Shown: positions 7,813 to 14,512 of the stretch, in pieces
How positions within the stretch are numbered: position 1 is the stretch's first letter
Layout of the letters: every line of letters begins with the position of its first letter
Assembly (NCBI GenBank): GCA_002390745.1
Contig: DGQK01000008.1
Coordinates: 21,701-42,770 of the forward strand
Reading direction: 5' to 3'
From: Bacteroidetes bacterium UBA4416
GTDB taxonomy: Bacteria; Bacteroidota; Bacteroidia; B-17B0; Aurantibacillaceae
DNA: 21,070 nucleotides
Notes under the pieces: generated by a model
Told to the model about the DNA's origin: nothing
Seen by the model: the letters and a program-made list of their open reading frames with translations, nothing else
The model's database searches: none
Translations under genes and position numbers: made by a program

Positions 7813-9006
7813 ATGCGATTTTACGTCTTTTTATACCTGTTTTTTTTCAGCCTGTTTCACTCTTTTTCTCAATCGCGCTCGCAGCCATATGCGTCCATCA
7901 CAAGCGGTGCGGCGCAAACTGAACTTTACCTGCCCATGCTGAAAGGAAAAAAGGTAGCCCTGGTAACCAACGCTTCCGGCCTCATCGGCAAAAAGCTGCT
8001 GGTAGATACCTTGCTCAAACGGCAGGTCAGGATCGTGAAGATCTTCGGCCCCGAACACGGATTTCGTGGTACCGCCGATGCCGGCGAAAAAGTAAAGAGC
8101 GGAAAAGATCCTGTGACCGGTGTGCCTGTCGTGTCCTTATACGGATCGCATAAAAAGCCTACCAAAGAAGACCTTGCCGGTGTCGACGTGGTGGTATATG
8201 ACATCCAGGATGTGGGCGTGCGCTTCTATACTTACATTTCCACCATGACATACGTGATGGAAGCCTGCGCTGAACATAAAAAGGAACTCATCATCCTCGA
8301 CAGGCCCAACCCCAATGGCTTTTACATCGACGGGCCGGTGATGACGGACAAATACAAAACTTTTTTGGGAATGCACGCCATTCCTATTGTGTATGGCATG
8401 ACCTGTGGCGAATATGCCGGCATGGTGAATGGCGAGCGCTGGCTCAAGGACAGCCTTCAATGCCATCTGTCCGTAATTCCGCTCAGGCATTACGACCGCA
8501 CGAAATTTGTATCCGGCCTCCCGGTGAAGCCTTCCCCCAATATTCCCAACGATACGGCCGTGCTGCTGTACCCAAGCCTGGGGCTTTTTGAAGGAACGAT
8601 CGTGAGTGTCGGGCGCGGAACCGATTTCCCTTTTCAATACATCGGCAATCCCTACATGAACCCGGCCGTGTGTCCTTTTCGCTTCAAGCCGCGGTCTACC
8701 GCAGTAACCAAAAAGCCCAAGTACCAGGATACTGTGTGCTATGGCATTAACACGGCGGCGCAGTTTCAGGATGTTCTGGAAAGCAGGCAGATACAGCTCG
8801 ATTACCTGAGCTTGTTCTACAGCCAGAGCCAGGGAAAGCAGGACGTATTCTTCGACCGGAACTTCAATTACCATGCAGGGAATGAGGCCTTGCAGGAGCA
8901 GGTGCGTGGTGGTAAAACGGCGAAAGAGATCAGGGAATCCTGGCAACCCGCATTACATGTGTTCAAAGATATCCGCAAAAAATACCTGATTTATGAGGAT
9001 TTTTAA
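7813..9006 (+). CDS. namZ: NamZ-type exo-beta-N-acetylmuramidase (DUF1343, GH171)
   Basis: A secreted protein of 397 residues with a hydrophobic signal peptide (first 20 residues, ending SFSQ). The DUF1343 landmarks are all present: LKGKKVALVTNASG, the GPEHGFRG motif at residues 79-86, VVYDIQDVGVRFYTYISTM, DRPNPNGFYIDGPV at 163-176, and YPSLGLFEGT followed by VGRGTDFPFQYIG. Length fits the family (about 400). NamZ enzymes release terminal N-acetylmuramic acid from the non-reducing ends of peptidoglycan fragments, so this protein would act in the periplasm in cell-wall recycling or scavenging. The activity is inferred from the family. The downstream hydrolase gene overlaps its last 14 bases, so the two are co-transcribed. 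Confidence 0.9.
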   Translation: MRFYVFLYLFFFSLFHSFSQSRSQPYASITSGAAQTELYLPMLKGKKVALVTNASGLIGKKLLVDTLLKRQVRIVKIFGPEHGFRGTADAGEKVKSGKDPVTGVPVVSLYGSHKKPTKEDLAGVDVVVYDIQDVGVRFYTYISTMTYVMEACAEHKKELIILDRPNPNGFYIDGPVMTDKYKTFLGMHAIPIVYGMTCGEYAGMVNGERWLKDSLQCHLSVIPLRHYDRTKFVSGLPVKPSPNIPNDTAVLLYPSLGLFEGTIVSVGRGTDFPFQYIGNPYMNPAVCPFRFKPRSTAVTKKPKYQDTVCYGINTAAQFQDVLESRQIQLDYLSLFYSQSQGKQDVFFDRNFNYHAGNEALQEQVRGGKTAKEIRESWQPALHVFKDIRKKYLIYEDF

Positions 9007-10051
9007 TTCTTCCGGCATACGCTTCATCCTATATCTCTTTTTGCTTCTGGCAGTGAGCAGTGGCTTGCCTGCCTGCAAGGAGACCGGGGAAGAAGCCCCC
9101 AAGCAGGAAGTGAAACTGGAAAAGCCCTCGGAGCCGGCAAAGGATACCACCCTCCGCGTGATCGATACCAGCGATGCGAAGTATAAAAAATTCCCTTACC
9201 TGCTGGCCTACGATAAGGCCCTGATGCTTTGGGGCGTTCCGTATCAGGAGCAGGATATTAAAACCAGCTATGGCACAGCCCATGTTATTACCAGCGGGCC
9301 CGAAGACGGTGCTCCCCTGGTGTTGCTGCATGGCATGAATGCCACGTCTACCATGTGGTATCCTAATATCCGGGCTTTGTCGGAAGCGCACCGTGTGTAT
9401 GCAATTGATTTCCTCATGGAGCCCGGAAAATCCAAATGCGATGTGGAAGTGTCCGAAACCGCGGCTCTCATGAAGTGGTATGACGAGATCTTTAAAGAGC
9501 TGAAGCTGGAAGAGTTTGATTTGCTGGGGGCCTCGCGTGGTGGCTGGCTGGCCACCAACATCGCCCTGCACTCTAAGGCCAGGGTGAAAAAACTGGTGCT
9601 GCTGAGTCCTGCACAAACCTTTACCTGGATAAAGCCCGGCTCGAAAGTGTTGAAGAACCTGGTGTATACCATATCGCCAAAGCGGAAAAAACTGAGAAGC
9701 GTCCTGAAAACCATGACCTGTAACGTGGACAGTATAAAGCAGGTATACATCGATCAGTACTATATGGGCCTGGAGAAATCCTCTGTGAGCAGGTGCTTTA
9801 TGGATATGACACCTTTTTCCGACGAAGAGCTGAGGTCGCTGGATATGCCGGTGCTTGTCCTCATCGGCGACCACGACATCATCAATAATGAAAAAAGCCT
9901 GAAGCGTGCCAAAAAGCTGATCAGGCACATTGAGGTAGGCACTGTCAAGCATGCAGGGCATTTTTTGTCGATGGACCAGGCAGATGTGATCAATAAAACC
10001 ATGGTGAACTTCTTTAAGGAAGAACAGGAGAAGCAGATTGCCGGTAAATAG
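8993..10051 (+). CDS. Alpha/beta-hydrolase lipoprotein
   Basis: A 352-residue serine-hydrolase-type protein with a lipoprotein signal: hydrophobic helix from about 10, then LPAC with Cys28 as the lipidated residue, followed by an acidic Pro/Glu/Lys linker. The alpha/beta-hydrolase elements are in order: LLHGMNATS (oxyanion region, His113), the nucleophile elbow GASRGG with Ser181, the acid loop IGDHD with Asp293 or Asp295, and the catalytic His323 in KHAGHF. It should be anchored in the envelope facing the periplasm or surface and act on an ester, amide or thioester that cannot be named. The 14-base overlap with namZ suggests a joint role, perhaps removing a group from cell-wall or muropeptide material; that is inference. 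No terminator is visible immediately downstream. Confidence 0.88.
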   Translation: MRIFNSSGIRFILYLFLLLAVSSGLPACKETGEEAPKQEVKLEKPSEPAKDTTLRVIDTSDAKYKKFPYLLAYDKALMLWGVPYQEQDIKTSYGTAHVITSGPEDGAPLVLLHGMNATSTMWYPNIRALSEAHRVYAIDFLMEPGKSKCDVEVSETAALMKWYDEIFKELKLEEFDLLGASRGGWLATNIALHSKARVKKLVLLSPAQTFTWIKPGSKVLKNLVYTISPKRKKLRSVLKTMTCNVDSIKQVYIDQYYMGLEKSSVSRCFMDMTPFSDEELRSLDMPVLVLIGDHDIINNEKSLKRAKKLIRHIEVGTVKHAGHFLSMDQADVINKTMVNFFKEEQEKQIAGK

Positions 10052-10163
10052 GCTGCTATAGTTGTGCTGAGCGCAGACAGGCAGGGAAAGAGAGGAATGC
10101 CGGAAGAGTGGCCTGAGGCGGAAAACAGGGATGGGTCAGCGAAAATTTCCCTTGAAAAATAAT

Positions 10164-10195
10164 TTTTCTGATATCAAAAGAAACACTTATCTTTA
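10164..10195 (+). promoter_or_regulatory. Promoter of tRNA-Ser
   Basis: TATCTTTA at 10188-10195 fits the -7 box TAnnTTTG in seven of eight positions, with a TTTCTG -33-like stretch 17 bases upstream (10165-10170). Transcription would begin near 10202, shortly before the mature tRNA 5' end at 10211. Confidence 0.5.
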
Positions 10196-10210
10196 CGCTC
10201 CTTATTTTTT

Positions 10211-10297
10211 GGAGACTTGTCCGAGTGGTTTAAGGAGCAAGCCTGGAAAGTTTGTATACGGGAAACTGTATCGAGAGTTCGAATCTCTCAGTCTCCG
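10211..10297 (+). tRNA. tRNA-Ser (anticodon GGA)
   Basis: A complete class II tRNA. The acceptor stem GGAGACT pairs with AGTCTCC, and the discriminator base is G, as expected for serine. The anticodon stem CAAGC/GTTTG encloses loop CTGGAAA, giving anticodon GGA, which reads UCC and UCU. A long variable arm with an ATAC/GTAT stem is typical of tRNA-Ser. The T arm is GAGAG-TTCGAAT-CTCTC. The 3' CCA is not encoded (bases after the discriminator are CAG), so it must be added by nucleotidyltransferase. Confidence 0.97.
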
Positions 10298-10302
10298 CAG
10301 AG

Positions 10303-10341
10303 CAATAAAGCCCATTTATTTAAAATAAATGGGCTTTATTG
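10303..10341 (+). terminator. Long perfect hairpin after tRNA-Ser
   Basis: A perfect 17-bp stem (10303-10319 with 10325-10341; one more T-A pair is possible) with a loop of three to five bases starts six bases after the tRNA. The stem has a GCCC/GGGC core and A/T flanks. There is no separate T-run, but the position argues for transcription termination or 3'-end processing. Confidence 0.7.
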
Positions 10342-10750
10342 GTTAATGAACCTTATTGGCCTTGCTAAATATTTTTTCTGTTCGAATTGCATTGAAATGA
10401 AGGATAAATATAAGCAACACGGCTAAGAGTGACTTGTTTATTATTCTTGTGGATCACTGACTTTTTTATCGTGAATCCCTTTCTGAAAAAAGCAGGCTTG
10501 CAGGCCTGCTTTATCTGAATTTTAATTTTCTGAGCCGGAGTTACGTTTACGGAGCCGGACCTTTTTACATTCTTCTCTGTACATATAAGATGTGGATATT
10601 AGTACACACCTGTAGTTTTCATGGCTTTTTTGGGCCCCTGCTAAGAAAAGTCTTAGCGCCTGTAGGAACCAATTGTATACTACAGGTTGAATGTAATTCA
10701 CAAATGTGGCACAATTTTCAGAGAGCATAGTATACTTATTGTTTTTAATT
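10342..10750. other. 409-base gap rich in dyads and direct repeats before the receiver gene
   Basis: No convincing protein gene. Besides the hairpin at 10489-10512 it holds: GAGCCGGA twice (10532-10539 and 10552-10559); a perfect 7-bp hairpin GCTAAGA-aaag-TCTTAGC (10640-10657); and the heptamer CCTGTAG at 10609-10615 and 10659-10665, with its complement CTACAGG at 10680-10686. These could be a structured transcript or operator sites for the receiver gene starting at 10751. An 82-codon minus-strand frame (10522-10770) exists but has no recognisable features. Confidence 0.5.
10485..10513 (-). terminator. Hairpin terminator, best on the minus strand
   Basis: AAAGCAGGC (10489-10497) pairs perfectly with GCCTGCTTT (10504-10512) around a six-base loop. 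An extra A-run precedes it, so a minus-strand transcript would end in a good T-run; on the plus strand the T-run is only three bases. It could end a minus-strand transcript from the gap to its right. Confidence 0.6.
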
Positions 10751-11176
10751 ATGGACAGAAAAGGCCCCATTATGATTATTGAAGATGATTTGGATGATCA
10801 ATACATGTTCCAGGAGGTGTTTGATGCACTCGGATACGGGAACGAAATTATATTTTTTCAGGATGGTTTAGCAGCGCTGGATTATTTAACCGAAAGCGCC
10901 GTTAAACCTTTCATCATTTTTTCAGATATAAACATGCCGAAATTGAATGGGCTTGAATTGCGTGAAAAGATCCATCAAAATGAAGATCTAAGATTGAAGT
11001 CGATTCCCTATCTTTTTTTCTCAACAACCATGGAGCAGCGTTTTATAATTGATGCCTATTCTAAATCTGCGCAGGGATTCTTTATCAAGCCAACGACATT
11101 CTCCGGGCTTCAGGATACACTGAAAATTATTTTGGAATATTGGTCACGATGCGCTGCCCCTAAGTACGTCAAATAA
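10751..11176 (+). CDS. Single-domain response regulator (CheY/Rcp1-like)
   Basis: The 141-residue product is one receiver domain without an output domain. It shows the acidic pair in MIIEDDLDDQYMF (residues 11-12), the phosphoacceptor Asp in FSDINMPKLNG (about 60), the switch Ser/Thr in LFFSTT (about 92) and the conserved Lys in IKPTT (about 114). Such proteins, with the DDxDD start, are common in Bacteroidota and act as phosphotransfer or protein-binding switches rather than DNA binders. The ATG at 10751 is preferred over one 45 bases upstream because the domain starts immediately after it and the longer leader is unrelated to the family. No partner histidine kinase is adjacent. Confidence 0.92.
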   Translation: MDRKGPIMIIEDDLDDQYMFQEVFDALGYGNEIIFFQDGLAALDYLTESAVKPFIIFSDINMPKLNGLELREKIHQNEDLRLKSIPYLFFSTTMEQRFIIDAYSKSAQGFFIKPTTFSGLQDTLKIILEYWSRCAAPKYVK

Positions 11177-11500
11177 ACGAGTCATTTGCCGGCTCAGTAA
11201 AATCCCTTACTGTAAAATACAATCTCAAAGTGTTTGACCTTTGTGTCAACTAAGTTTGAGATGACGCGAATTTTTCATGTAACCTGCAAATTCGAGTTGT
11301 CAGGGTTCATCATTCCATGTAATGTTTAATGCTCCGGAATAAATTGCCAATAGGCAGACCTTTTTGATGAATGTCGGAAGCTGGTAGTCATTAGAGTATT
11401 TCAGTATTTTACTATCTTAAAAATATTTTTTGGTAAGCCAAAAATAGTAATTAGGATTTGTAAATAATGCCTCAACTTTGATGCATTATTTTCAGAACTT
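11177..11500. other. 324-base gap with several dyads before the cytochrome operon
   Basis: No gene seen. Visible elements: CAGTAA/TTACTG around a six-base loop just after the receiver gene (11195-11212); a nested dyad ATCTCAAA (11222-11229) with TTTGAGAT (11255-11262) enclosing TTGAC (11234-11238) and GTCAA (11245-11249); and a 7-bp hairpin TTTTTGG-taag-CCAAAAA (11427-11444) 57 bases before the cytochrome start, flanked by TTACTA (11409-11414) and TAGTAA (11445-11450). The last is a fair operator candidate for the operon at 11501. No clear promoter box could be assigned. Confidence 0.45.
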
Positions 11501-12691
11501 ATGTGGAAAAACTATGTCATGATCTGCTGCACCCTGCTTTCCTTAATCGCTTGCAAAAAGGCCTTCCCGCCGGCAATACCCGAAGAGGAGGTGCTGGACG
11601 GGCCCATAGACGGATTGACGGCTCAGGAGAAACAACAGTTTTTGAGAGGAGATGTCGCCTTTAATGATGAAGTATTTACCGCAAATAAAGGCCTCGGTCC
11701 CTTGTTCGTAGCGAACTCCTGTGGGAGCTGCCATGCCGGTGACGGAAAAGGCCATCCCTTTACAACCCTGACCCGTTTCGGACAAACCGACAGCACAGGT
11801 AACCAATACCTGCATGCAGGGGCTCCGCAGCTGCAAAACCGCGCCATACCGGGTTATGTTCCGGAAACATTGCCTGCAGGAATCGGCTTCTCGAAGATTC
11901 TGCCTCCGGCGAATACCGGCCTTGGATTATTGGACGCCGTCAGCGATGCCGATATTATGGCAATGGCCGACCCCTTTGATGCCAATGGCGATGGGATCTC
12001 CGGCGTACCCAATTGGGTTTCGATGCCGGCTTACACTCAGCCAAGGCCCGGCGCAATGCCCCTGGGAGGGAAGTACATCGGCCGTTTCGGAAAAAAGGGA
12101 GCCGCCTACGATTTATTACAGCAAACCGCAAACGCCTACAACCAGGATATGGGGATCAATACTTCCTTTGAACCCTATGATACTTACTCTCATCTTGAGG
12201 TGGATCCGGAGGTGAGCAATGCCACGGTGCACGACGTGGTGTTTTACCTGAAAACACTGAAAGCCCCCGTTCAGCGAAATGTAACAGACGAAGCCGTTGT
12301 GGCCGGCCGGCAGATCTTTCAATCCATAGGTTGCGATAAGTGCCACCGGCCGGAATTAAAAACAGGAAATGCGTCAATCGCGGCCCTCGCCAATAAAATC
12401 TTTTATCCCTATACCGATCTGCTGCTGCACGATATGGGTAGCGGGCTGGATGATGGCTATACAGAAGGGCATGCCCAAACATCGGAGTGGAAAACGCCGG
12501 CCTTGTGGGGCCTTGGCTTATCCAAACAATCGCAGGGCGGGCAGTATTACCTCATGCATGATGGCCGCGCACACTCCATCCGGGATGCGATCCTGCTCCA
12601 TGGCGGCGAATCGGAGCAAAGCAATAACAACTATCAGCGCTTGCCGCAGGAGGATAAGGACAAGCTGGTAAAATTTTTAGAGAGCCTATGA
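11501..12691 (+). CDS. Di-haem oxidoreductase (DUF1111/DHOR-type) c-type cytochrome lipoprotein
   Basis: A 396-residue exported lipoprotein: hydrophobic signal then LIAC with Cys18 as the lipidation site. Two haem-c sites are present, CGSCH at residues 74-78 and CDKCH at 278-282. Between them is a DANGDGISGVPN loop (about 164-175) that resembles a calcium-binding turn and is characteristic of DUF1111 proteins. LRGDVAFNDEVFTANKGLGPLFVANSC and the C-terminal TPALWGLGL/LMHDGRAHSIRDAILLHGGE blocks also fit the family, which is related to di-haem peroxidase-like cytochromes. The protein should be anchored in the envelope and pass or accept electrons there; the substrate is unknown. It is the first gene of an overlapping operon: its stop overlaps the Rieske start by four bases (ATGA). 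Confidence 0.92.
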   Translation: MWKNYVMICCTLLSLIACKKAFPPAIPEEEVLDGPIDGLTAQEKQQFLRGDVAFNDEVFTANKGLGPLFVANSCGSCHAGDGKGHPFTTLTRFGQTDSTGNQYLHAGAPQLQNRAIPGYVPETLPAGIGFSKILPPANTGLGLLDAVSDADIMAMADPFDANGDGISGVPNWVSMPAYTQPRPGAMPLGGKYIGRFGKKGAAYDLLQQTANAYNQDMGINTSFEPYDTYSHLEVDPEVSNATVHDVVFYLKTLKAPVQRNVTDEAVVAGRQIFQSIGCDKCHRPELKTGNASIAALANKIFYPYTDLLLHDMGSGLDDGYTEGHAQTSEWKTPALWGLGLSKQSQGGQYYLMHDGRAHSIRDAILLHGGESEQSNNNYQRLPQEDKDKLVKFLESL

Positions 12692-13128
12692 ACCGGAGAG
12701 AATTTATTGAGCGCTCCTGCATGAGCTGCCTGGCAGGCCTGAGCTTGCTGCCATTGATCAATAGCTGTACAACAATTCATTACAGCTCCAATTATACAAG
12801 TGATAAAAACCGCATCATCCTGAAAAAGTCAGAGTTTAGCATCGTGAAGCACAATAAGCCTTCATCATTGAAATTCGTGGTGATCAAAAGCGATAAACTC
12901 GAGTTTCCGCTTGTGGTATATGCGGCAGGTGACAATTCATACACCGCGCTCTATATGCAATGCACACACCAGGGCTGCGAGCTTTCGCCGCACGACACAG
13001 CCCTGGTTTGCCCATGCCATGGGGCCGAATTCGATACGAAAGGCATCGTGACCACCGGCCCGGCAGAACATCATTTAAAAGCATTTCCAACAACAAGCGA
13101 TCATGAAAATATTTATATTCAACTTTAA
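12688..13128 (+). CDS. Envelope-anchored Rieske [2Fe-2S] protein
   Basis: A 146-residue small Rieske protein. The N-terminus MNRREFIERS followed by a hydrophobic stretch resembles a twin-arginine leader, and LINSC (Cys27) may be a lipid-attachment site. The cluster ligands are Cys92 and His94 in CTHQGC, and Cys108 and His111 in CPCHG; Cys97 and Cys110 are placed for the disulfide found in cytochrome bc1/b6f Rieske proteins. After the second box the sequence is CHGAEFD: the Ser and Tyr that raise the potential in bc1 (CHGSxY) are Ala and Phe, which predicts a lower midpoint potential. No cytochrome b gene lies nearby, so it is not part of a normal bc1 operon. It overlaps the cytochrome gene by 4 bases and the barrel gene by 26. 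Confidence 0.93.
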   Translation: MNRREFIERSCMSCLAGLSLLPLINSCTTIHYSSNYTSDKNRIILKKSEFSIVKHNKPSSLKFVVIKSDKLEFPLVVYAAGDNSYTALYMQCTHQGCELSPHDTALVCPCHGAEFDTKGIVTTGPAEHHLKAFPTTSDHENIYIQL

Positions 13129-14356
13129 GCGCTGCAACATCCTGTATGCATTTGGCTTAATTCTTCAGGCCTTTGTTTTGCAGGCGCAAACGGATTCAAG
13201 CGCCTTTAAGCGCCGGCCAACGGACACGACGCAGCTCCCGCTCAATATGGATGCCGTGTACAACCGCCCCTTCCTCCAGTATAAAAAAATCCCGGTGGCC
13301 CTTGGAGGCTATGTGGAGGCCAATACGCAGTATGCCGTTACCAATGGCGTCAGCGACGGCTTTTCATTTCAAATGAAACGAATGACCTTGTTCGTATCTT
13401 CCTCCATTCACAGGAAGATCAAGTTCCTTTCGGAGATCGAGTTTGAGGATGGTACTAAAGAGATCAATATCGAATTTGCCGCGCTCGATGTACAGCTGCA
13501 TCCTTTGCTGAATTTCAGGGGTGGCGTCATCATGAACCCGATCGGCGCCTTTAATCAGAATCATGATGGGCCCAGGTGGGAGTTCGTCGACCGCCCGCTA
13601 TCTGCCACTCAGCTCTTGCCGGCCACCTTTAGCAATGTAGGTTTCGGATTTTTCGGAAAGACCTATCAACGGAATTTTGTCTGGGCTTATGAAGTCTACC
13701 TGACCAACGGCCTTAACGACAGGATCATTGGGAACGTTTCCAACAGAACCTTTCTGCCGGCAACGAAGCAGGATCCTGACCGCTTCGAGGAAAGCTTTAA
13801 TGGCGTGCCGCTGACAACGGCAAAGACCTCCCTGCGGGTGAAAAAAATCGGCGAGTTGGGGCTGTCGTACATGGGAGGTGTGTATAACAAATTCCAGGAC
13901 GATGGACTTGCCTTAGACAAAAGAAGAAGGGCGGATGTTCTGGCCATTGATTTTAATACGACATTGCCCGGCTCAGGAACAACACTTATTACCGAGTTTG
14001 CCTGGATCTTTGTGGATGTGCCGGATACCTATACACAGCAGTATGGCAGCAGGCAGCACGGAGGGTTTATCGACATCGTTCAGCCAATCATCTGCAGAAA
14101 GATGCTGGGCTTTGAGAATGCCAGCTTTAATGCGGCTGTGCGGGCGGAGTATGTCGACTGGAACAAGGGGACGTTCCGGGAAACAGGAGGTAATATTGCG
14201 GACGACGCTTTCGCCATTGTTCCAGCGTTGAGCTTCCGCACCTCTCCGCAAACGGTATTCCGGCTCAATTACCGCTACCAGGTGCAAACCGATTTGCTGG
14301 GCAACCCTGCAAGCCGTACCGGGGCCATTCAGTTTGGCATCAGCAGTTATTTCTGA
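13103..14356 (+). CDS. Outer-membrane beta-barrel (porin-like) protein
   Basis: A 417-residue protein with an N-terminal signal (hydrophobic to about residue 29, ending LQAQ). A short Pro/Thr-rich linker follows, and then alternating beta strands with aromatic girdles such as FLSEIEFEDGTKEINIEFAALDVQL and GFGFFGKTYQRNFVWAYEVYLTNGL. It ends in SSYF with the C-terminal aromatic residue used by outer-membrane barrel assembly. It resembles phosphate-selective-porin (OprO/OprP)-like proteins, in which the GYVEANTQY and MNPIGAFNQNHDGPRWEFVDRP regions are typical, but substrate selectivity cannot be read. It is the last gene of the cytochrome-Rieske operon, overlapping the Rieske gene by 26 bases, so the barrel presumably serves the same process. 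The ATG at 13103 is required to include the signal peptide. Confidence 0.88.
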   Translation: MKIFIFNFKRCNILYAFGLILQAFVLQAQTDSSAFKRRPTDTTQLPLNMDAVYNRPFLQYKKIPVALGGYVEANTQYAVTNGVSDGFSFQMKRMTLFVSSSIHRKIKFLSEIEFEDGTKEINIEFAALDVQLHPLLNFRGGVIMNPIGAFNQNHDGPRWEFVDRPLSATQLLPATFSNVGFGFFGKTYQRNFVWAYEVYLTNGLNDRIIGNVSNRTFLPATKQDPDRFEESFNGVPLTTAKTSLRVKKIGELGLSYMGGVYNKFQDDGLALDKRRRADVLAIDFNTTLPGSGTTLITEFAWIFVDVPDTYTQQYGSRQHGGFIDIVQPIICRKMLGFENASFNAAVRAEYVDWNKGTFRETGGNIADDAFAIVPALSFRTSPQTVFRLNYRYQVQTDLLGNPASRTGAIQFGISSYF

Positions 14357-14407
14357 GATTCAGGTTGCCTGATTCAGCAGCTTTGCGTGACCTGGTGTAC
14401 CGGCAGA

Positions 14408-14433
14408 TTCTTTGAGTAAATTCTTTGAGTAAA
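14408..14433. repeat. Tandem duplication of a 13-base unit before the sigma-54 regulator
   Basis: TTCTTTGAGTAAA occurs twice back to back (14408-14420 and 14421-14433), 80 bases before the regulator's ATG. It may be a binding-site pair or a slippage duplication. No dyad symmetry in the unit. Confidence 0.7.
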
Positions 14434-14512
14434 TTATCCCGCTGTGTTTTGCGGAGAAATGATAGTGCTTATCCTGATTTATTTTCTCAATTTTGCAGGA
14501 CATTATCACCGC

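Noticed and set aside
10211..10341. tRNA-Ser as an integration (att) site for a mobile element
   Set aside because: No integrase gene and no repeated tRNA 3' end were found in the window; the DNA after it is a hairpin.
10522..10770. Minus-strand 82-codon frame before the receiver gene, ending just before a hairpin
   Set aside because: No recognisable motif, its start overlaps the receiver gene, and its composition looks like non-coding DNA; kept only as a possible short-RNA region.
14360..14372. TCAGG-ttg-CCTGA hairpin as terminator of the redox operon
   Set aside because: Stem of only five pairs and no T-run; too weak to support.
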